Assembly: GCA_964482435.1 (NCBI GenBank)
Contig: CAYZXL010000082.1
Location: 1-16,141 of the forward strand
From: CAYZXL01 sp964482435
Lineage (GTDB): Bacteria > Auribacterota > JABMQX01
Direction of reading: 5' to 3'
Length of the DNA: 16,141 nt
Shown here: piece by piece, positions 11,156 through 16,141 of the stretch
How the letters are laid out: each line of letters opens with the position of its first letter
How positions within the stretch are numbered: the first letter of the stretch is position 1
Translations under genes and position numbers: made by a program
The notes under the pieces: model-generated
The model's input: only the letters and a program-made list of their open reading frames with translations
Told to the model about the DNA's origin: nothing
Database searches by the model: none

Positions 11156-14100
11156 GTCTGGAGGCGGAAGAATTTGATTCTTGTGGGGCCCAAGTCGCCG
11201 CTATGCCACCAGGGGTTGGCGATGATGGATGTTTCGTTTGTCCAGGCGCTGCCCGGTTCGTCGGCAGACTGCACGATGTATTGGTCGGCGAGGAAGTCTT
11301 CGGTCTGGATGACGAAGGCGCCGTTGTCCCAGAAGAGATTCTGGCCTCGGCTGACGCGGCAAGTGATGACCAGGCGAGGTCTCTGGGATGAATCGCCGTG
11401 TGAAGACGAGCGGAAATATCTGTAGCTGCCGGCGGAGGCTGTGGCCACGGGATTGATGATAAGGCCGAAGTTCTGCTCCGGGGAGAGGACCCACTGAGCG
11501 ACCATCTCTTTGACGTTCCACTCCTTGTACTGGTTGATAGTGCTTCCGACGTTTACGATGTCGTCCGCTGTGGCGATATTGGCCTGAGCAAGAGGAGTGT
11601 TGTCGTAGAGACCGGAGAATGGGTCCCAGGTGTAGCCGCTGCGGTAGTAGAGGCCTGTTGCCTCGTCAATGACGGGGTCAACGCCGACTACTCGGTGAAC
11701 TGACAGAGAATAGTCTGGGTCGCCGCCAGCATCGAACATGTAAAGATAGAGTTTGGCGTCGAGGATTTCGGCTGTGGAGGGGATCTCAGAGAGGTCCCAT
11801 TTCATCAGAAGAGCCGTGGCGGGCTTGGCCGCCGGGAAAGTGTAGGCGTAAAGAGTTGGGGATTCCGCGGGGCCGGCGGGCGATTCTTTCGCGTCTTCAG
11901 GAGGGAAGCCGGGGATGCTGATGTAGGTATCCTGGGCAGTGCCGAGGTGGTTGGAAGTTGCGGCTTCGCCCCATTCTTCGATGAAGATGCCTTTGGAGGA
12001 GGCGAGCGTTGCGAAGGAGAGCATTCCAGAGACAGCTTCGTTTCCGGCTGTTGCGTCCCTGCTGACGACCTGACAATGGTACTCTGTCGCAGACTTGACT
12101 CCCTTCACCTTGACGCGATGGTCGGTGACGAGAGCAGTGTCCGCGATGACCCCGCCTTCGGCGGGGTAGTTCTCGCCGGCTCCGTAGATGAGCACGGAGG
12201 TGGCGGGCTTATTGGTCTTCCAGGCAATCTCCGCGCTGGAGTGGCCAACGCCCCTGGTGGTGAGCGCTTCTATCTCAACGGGAGTTAAATCGCGGGAGGC
12301 ATCCGCCGGGCCGATGTATTGGGTGCTGAGGGCGATGTTGTCTATCCAGAGATGGCCGTTAGAAGAAACCCTGGTGACCGCCATGTGAAGCCAGAGGGAG
12401 TTGAGCTTGAGGGCGTCGGTCAGACGCCACCTCAAGCCGGACCAGTATCCGACGAGCTGTCCATCCAGCCAGAAGGCCTGCTCGCCGTCGCTGAGGCCGG
12501 GGGTGTTGGCGCGAATCATCATCTCGACGCAGTGCCAGTAGTCGTCGTTGATGGAGCGCGGCGTCCTGGAATGGAAGGCGTTGGCGGGCCACCACAGCTC
12601 GCTTGAGCCGTCGCCATCGGCGTCGTAGAACAGCGGTTTCATGTCGAAATAGTAGGTGTTGAAGAAAGCCTCTCCAACGGGCGGAATCCTTCCCCAGTAG
12701 GTCGTGAAGTCGAAGCTGGTGCGGAAGAAGTCGTCTCCCTTCGGATAGATGTCGGCGGCTTTGTAGAGGTTGCCGGTCGAGTCGGCGCCGAGGGAGAGAA
12801 GCTCGAGGAGATCGCCCTGGTTGAGGCCTGAGGCGAATCTGGCGTAGCAGCGGCAGTAAACGGTATCCTGCAGTGTGAAGTGCTTGACCAGGCCTGCGGT
12901 TGCGCCGCGACTGGCGCCCAGTTGAAGGACATTTGTTCCCTGGGAGCCTGAGATGGCTCCCTGCACGATGTCCAGGTCGCCGTCAGCTACCTCATAAGAA
13001 TGGTCTGCCGGGTCCCATTTCGGGAATGTCGGGTCTGCGTCTTCGAAGTTCTCAAAGAAGAAGACGTTGGGGTCGGAGGCGGCTGGGTCTTCTTCCGGGG
13101 GCAGAGCGGTGATGAAGGTGTATCTATCTCGCGACATGGTATTGGGCGGGGAATGCTGGTCCCGGGCGTCTATGGTTACGGTAACGGTCTGGACATAACC
13201 AAAGTCGTATGGAGGATCATAGGTAACCAGGTAGTCGGCTGGGCTTCCTGTGATAACGGGCGAGACTGTGTAGCCGTTAACGGTCATGACGATGGAAGAT
13301 ATGTCAACGCCATCTTCGGCATCGCTGATGTGGAATGAAATCGTGGTTTCAGTCGGGACGCCTTTGGCTCCCTTAGCGGGTTGATGGTCCGATGTCGAAG
13401 GAGGTTTCAGGTCGGGCGGCGGCGCGATCGTGAAGGAGTAAGAGTCCGTAGGCATGACGTTCGGGGGCAAGTTCAGGTCGCGGGCATCTACGGTGATGGT
13501 GACGGTCTCGTCGTAGTCAAAGGGGGTTGGCGGAACGTACGTAACGATGTAGTCTTCGGCAGTTCCGGCGATTGTCGGGGCAACCTGCGCGCCGTTGACT
13601 GTGACGACGATGGAAGCCCTGTCCACTCCCTTTCCGACATCGGTAATGTGCAGGATGATTTGCATGTCCGGTGGTACGTCGCTCGCTCCTCTTGTCGGGG
13701 AGTGGCCGGAGGTTTGAGGCGGTGAATCGTCTGGACGAGGCGCCGTTCGGAAGGTGTAAGTCTCTTTGGGCATGACGTTGGGCGGCGAGTGCAGGTCCTG
13801 GGCGTCAATGGTTACGGTGATGGTCTGGCTGTATCCGAAGTCGGAAGGAGGATCATAAGTAACAAGGTAATCCGCTGGCGTTCCACTGATTGCCGGCGCG
13901 ACCGTTGCTCCATTAACTGTCATCAGTATTGAAGACTTGGTAACTCCGTCGCCCGAATCGGTCACGTGGAGAGAGATGTTCGTGCTGACCGGGACGTCCG
14001 TTGCCCCTTTGGCAGGCGAATGACCCGAAGTCGAGGGTGGGCTATTATCAGGTTGTGCCATCGTCTTGAAGGTATAGGTTTCGTGTGCCATGACGTTGGG

Positions 14101-15450
14101 CGGGGAATGGAGGTCCTGGGCGTCAATGGTAACTGTGATTGTCTGGCTGTATCCGAAGTCAGAAGGTGGATCGTAGGTAACGAGGTAGTCTGCTGGAGTT
14201 CCCGTGATTACGGGGGTGACGCCTGAGGCGTTCACTGTCATGACTATGGATGATTTGCTGACTCCGTCGCCGAAATCGGTCACGTGGAGAGAGATGTTCG
14301 TGCTGACCGGGACGTCGGTTGCCCCTTTGGCAGGAGAATGACCCGAAGTCGAGGGTGGGCTATTATCAGGTTGTGCCATCGTCTTGAAGGTATAGGTTTC
14401 GTGTGCCATGACGTTGGGCGGGGAATGGAGGTCCTGGGCGTCAATGGTAACTGTGATTGTCTGGCTGTATCCGAAGTCAGAAGGTGGATCGTAGGTAACG
14501 AGGTAGTCTGCTGGAGTTCCCGTGATTACGGGGGTGACGCCTGAGGCGTTCACTGTCATGACTATGGATGATTTGCTGACTCCGTCGCCGAAATCGGTCA
14601 CGTGGAGAGAGATGTTGGTGCTGATCGGGACATCCGTTTCGCCTTTGGCAGGGGAATGCCCCGAAGTCGAGGGCGGAGTCGTATCGGGCGGCCGGGAATC
14701 GGCTCGTGTTGGGTCTGTGCCGGCGAGGTACTCCTGAAGGTTGGTGTAACCGTCGCCGTCGCTGTCAACGTTGGCATCAGCGGGGTTGTTCGGATTGAGA
14801 ATCTGACGGTACATTAGCTCCCAGTAATTCGGCATTCCATCGGAATCGTTGTCGCCGTTGAGGTTCTCCACGATGAGAGAGTCGGAGGGGCCGACGTTTC
14901 CCGCGAGGTCCTTTTCGCGGATTTGAAGGACGTTTTGAGTGGCAGGGTCAACGGTGAAGGTGAAGGTCTTGGTGGCTGAGGTGTTTGTCCAGGCGGCATA
15001 CTGGCCGCCGAGGAGTTGGTAATTGCTGAAGTTTACGTCGCTGGGATTGCTCTGAAGGGTCAGGACGACGGTCGTCTGGTTGAGGACGTCATAGCTATCG
15101 GAGATGACCGGGGCGAGGGGTACCAGGGTATCACAAGTGACCGGGTCAGACTCCGATGAAAAAGGCCCTTCCGTTCCGTCGGAGGTAACGGCGCACACCT
15201 TGAGCTTGTAGCTGTGTCCGTTTTGAGCGACAACAGTGAAGCGTTCGGTTGAGGCGGTTCCCGCAAGCTGGTATGCGCCGCCGTCGGCGGAGACGTAAGC
15301 GTTGTAGTGATCGAACGTTCCCTGCGCCGCGGTCCAGACGAAATCGAGAGCGGTATCGTCGTCAAAACCGCCCGTCTGAGCAAAGACGCCGCTCGTCAAG
15401 GTCAGTCCTGTTGACACTGTTAACGTCAGAATCAGTTCAGATAGCTTCAT
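11146..15450 (-). CDS. Large secreted modular protein with Ig-like repeats, jelly-roll and DNRLRE-like domains
   Basis: The 1434-residue protein starts with a signal peptide (1-25, ending VFAQ). Domains in order: FN3-like (about 30-108); a second beta-sandwich (111-195); Ca-binding thrombospondin-3-like motifs (NGDNDSDGM, 198-206; DSDGDGYTNLQEY, 229-241); and five Ig-like repeats of exactly 106 residues starting at 256, 362, 468, 574 and 680 (PPSTSGHSPAKG...VP...). Then come a lectin/polysaccharide-lyase-like jelly roll (about 795-1047, with WLDGQLVGYW), an FN3 domain (1056-1149), a DNRLRE/CBM96-like domain (about 1155-1364, ALLMKWDLSEIP and AKLYLYMF) and a closing module ending FFRL. No catalytic site is evident; adhesion or carbohydrate binding at the cell surface is inferred. 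The start at 15450 is chosen for GAGGGAG nine bases upstream and the immediate signal peptide; the frame is open 26 codons further. Confidence 0.88.
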   Translation of the reverse strand: MKLSELILTLTVSTGLTLTSGVFAQTGGFDDDTALDFVWTAAQGTFDHYNAYVSADGGAYQLAGTASTERFTVVAQNGHSYKLKVCAVTSDGTEGPFSSESDPVTCDTLVPLAPVISDSYDVLNQTTVVLTLQSNPSDVNFSNYQLLGGQYAAWTNTSATKTFTFTVDPATQNVLQIREKDLAGNVGPSDSLIVENLNGDNDSDGMPNYWELMYRQILNPNNPADANVDSDGDGYTNLQEYLAGTDPTRADSRPPDTTPPSTSGHSPAKGETDVPISTNISLHVTDFGDGVSKSSIVMTVNASGVTPVITGTPADYLVTYDPPSDFGYSQTITVTIDAQDLHSPPNVMAHETYTFKTMAQPDNSPPSTSGHSPAKGATDVPVSTNISLHVTDFGDGVSKSSIVMTVNASGVTPVITGTPADYLVTYDPPSDFGYSQTITVTIDAQDLHSPPNVMAHETYTFKTMAQPDNSPPSTSGHSPAKGATDVPVSTNISLHVTDSGDGVTKSSILMTVNGATVAPAISGTPADYLVTYDPPSDFGYSQTITVTIDAQDLHSPPNVMPKETYTFRTAPRPDDSPPQTSGHSPTRGASDVPPDMQIILHITDVGKGVDRASIVVTVNGAQVAPTIAGTAEDYIVTYVPPTPFDYDETVTITVDARDLNLPPNVMPTDSYSFTIAPPPDLKPPSTSDHQPAKGAKGVPTETTISFHISDAEDGVDISSIVMTVNGYTVSPVITGSPADYLVTYDPPYDFGYVQTVTVTIDARDQHSPPNTMSRDRYTFITALPPEEDPAASDPNVFFFENFEDADPTFPKWDPADHSYEVADGDLDIVQGAISGSQGTNVLQLGASRGATAGLVKHFTLQDTVYCRCYARFASGLNQGDLLELLSLGADSTGNLYKAADIYPKGDDFFRTSFDFTTYWGRIPPVGEAFFNTYYFDMKPLFYDADGDGSSELWWPANAFHSRTPRSINDDYWHCVEMMIRANTPGLSDGEQAFWLDGQLVGYWSGLRWRLTDALKLNSLWLHMAVTRVSSNGHLWIDNIALSTQYIGPADASRDLTPVEIEALTTRGVGHSSAEIAWKTNKPATSVLIYGAGENYPAEGGVIADTALVTDHRVKVKGVKSATEYHCQVVSRDATAGNEAVSGMLSFATLASSKGIFIEEWGEAATSNHLGTAQDTYISIPGFPPEDAKESPAGPAESPTLYAYTFPAAKPATALLMKWDLSEIPSTAEILDAKLYLYMFDAGGDPDYSLSVHRVVGVDPVIDEATGLYYRSGYTWDPFSGLYDNTPLAQANIATADDIVNVGSTINQYKEWNVKEMVAQWVLSPEQNFGLIINPVATASAGSYRYFRSSSHGDSSQRPRLVITCRVSRGQNLFWDNGAFVIQTEDFLADQYIVQSADEPGSAWTNETSIIANPWWHSGDLGPTRIKFFRLQTGF
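13960..14601 (-). repeat. Near-identical 318-bp tandem duplication inside the large gene
   Basis: About 318 bases at 13966-14283 repeat immediately at 14284-14601, with only two substitutions noticed (at about 13999 and 14017 against their partners). They encode Ig-like repeats 1 and 2, which are nearly identical, while repeats 3-5 have the same length but diverged sequence. This points to a recent in-frame duplication or homogenisation. Confidence 0.9.
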
Positions 15451-15459
15451 GGGTTTGCA

Positions 15460-15466
15460 CTCCCTC
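15460..15466 (-). promoter_or_regulatory. Ribosome binding site of the large gene
   Basis: GAGGGAG on the minus strand lies nine bases before the ATG at 15450. It selects this start over the in-frame upstream ATG at 15528. Confidence 0.6.
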
Positions 15467-15490
15467 GTCCTTTGTGATCCCCTAAGTTTT

Positions 15491-15511
15491 GCCCGGCCTT
15501 CGGACCCGGGC
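15491..15511 (-). other. Leader hairpin upstream of the large gene
   Basis: GCCCGG (15491-15496) and CCGGGC (15506-15511) form a perfect 6-bp stem. On the minus strand CC-GAA-GG extends it with a bulge, again giving a GAA loop. It lies about 40 bases before the start codon, within the expected mRNA leader. Confidence 0.4.
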
Positions 15512-15850
15512 GTAGGTGGAATCTGCAACCCTTATGCCAGGGTAACCGGAGGGCTGGGCCATGCGTAGAGCCAAGTCCATAACCTGCTGCGATGACGGCA
15601 GATAGAGAGGGGGCCTTAGGGAGCGGTTTAGCTTCTCCGCTACGTTTCGGTGGGGAATTCTTCTCAGGGGAAAATGCAGGTGGTGTACTATCCGCTTCCA
15701 AAGTTGTGCGCCGGAGGCGAGGTGGGTGAGTTTGCGCGGCTGGATTCCACTGTGAAGGAGAAACGACGGCCCGGCAACTGGGCGGAACGGGTGCTCCCCG
15801 AGTGCTGTGGTCCCCAGATTCCACGACGTATTGTTGGGGAGCATCACCGG

Positions 15851-15875
15851 TCTTTTCTCGCCAAGACGCTAAGAC
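15851..15875. repeat. Repeat A, partial copy 5
   Basis: TCTTTTCTCGCCAAGACG followed by CTAAGAC is the reverse complement of the right arm of copies 1 and 3. The matching second arm is not recognisable, so the element is truncated or decayed. Confidence 0.6.
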
Positions 15876-16141
15876 CCCAAGCATCCTGTCTGTCTTATTC
15901 TCGGCGATTCCCTTGGCGCCGCTGGCGCCACTTCGCGAGCGCGCCTCGGCGCGCCTTTGCTCACGAGGCGGCGTTGACGTCCCAAAGACAACTGCTGGGT
16001 TCCCGATACGCAATCGCATTTGTGGAAACGGGTATTATTGACCTTTCCATAATTTATCGTACATGATTGTGTCACAGGGGTAGCCGTGCCATTTGGAAGA
16101 AGGAGCGGATGAGCCGCGACTGACCGCGAGTTTGGGTGATA

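Larger units (their letters stand above)
15451..16141. other. Gene-free right edge
   Basis: No coding sequence is supported. Open frames on both strands run through repeat sequence (the A-type arm at 15851-15875) and show no recognisable domain. The stretch contains a leader hairpin GCCCGG/CCGGGC (15491-15511) before the large gene, an inverted repeat TGCTCCCC/GGGGAGCA (15792-15843), and nothing recognisable after about 15960. Confidence 0.6.

Noticed and set aside
15451..15600. GGGCAAAAC ... CACAAAGG in the leader of the giant gene, vaguely like a cyclic-di-GMP (GEMM) riboswitch
   Set aside because: The conserved GEMM helices and tetraloop/receptor cannot be drawn, and the element would overlap the ribosome site without a clear alternative fold.
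15650..16066. 138-residue plus-strand open frame near the right edge
   Set aside because: It is partly made of repeat A peptide (FLAKTLRPQ), has no domain or ribosome site, and an equally long frame is open on the opposite strand.

Overview
The window is a fragment of a GC-rich bacterial genome, most likely a metagenome assembly: it contains a 100-N gap flanked by identical 55-base ends. There is no ribosomal or housekeeping marker, so taxonomy is inference. Three traits together suggest a PVC-type bacterium (Kiritimatiellota, Lentisphaerota, Planctomycetota) or a similar uncultured lineage: large secreted beta-helix and multi-domain proteins, a C-terminal 'YxVxS.D...W...FYRV' module, and many dispersed palindromic intergenic repeats, including the one that mistranslates as GTGVSPV...GQDAHAT.

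Layout. Bases 1-1342 hold a small DUF167 gene (302-583) inside an alternating array of two palindromic repeat types (called A and B here). A Nudix hydrolase with an N-terminal zinc ribbon follows (1343-1852). Convergent with it is a very small zinc-ribbon gene (1984-1865, minus). Next are two tandem minus-strand paralogues encoding secreted right-handed beta-helix proteins with a choice-of-anchor-Q type C-terminus (3428-2085 and 4776-3487). The region upstream of them carries the assembly gap (4923-5022). On the plus strand come a secreted heparinase II/III-type polysaccharide lyase (5346-7223), a 915-base gene-free stretch full of hairpins and repeats, then an ECF sigma factor (8139-8846) and an unusually large membrane anti-sigma factor (8943-10760). 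Convergent with these is a 1434-residue secreted modular protein (15450-11146, minus). It has FN3-like domains, Ca-binding thrombospondin-3-like motifs, five 106-residue Ig-like repeats, a lectin/lyase-like jelly roll, an FN3 domain and a DNRLRE/CBM96-like domain. The last ~690 bases hold no convincing gene.

How it fits together. Four of the nine genes encode exported proteins with carbohydrate-related or surface folds, next to a sigma/anti-sigma pair. A regulated cell-surface polysaccharide locus is plausible, but no promoter evidence links the sigma factor to these genes. The most unusual signals are in the non-coding DNA: hairpins showing A-T, G-T and G-C states at one stem position, a two-hairpin palindrome present twice, and an exact-period 318-bp in-gene duplication.
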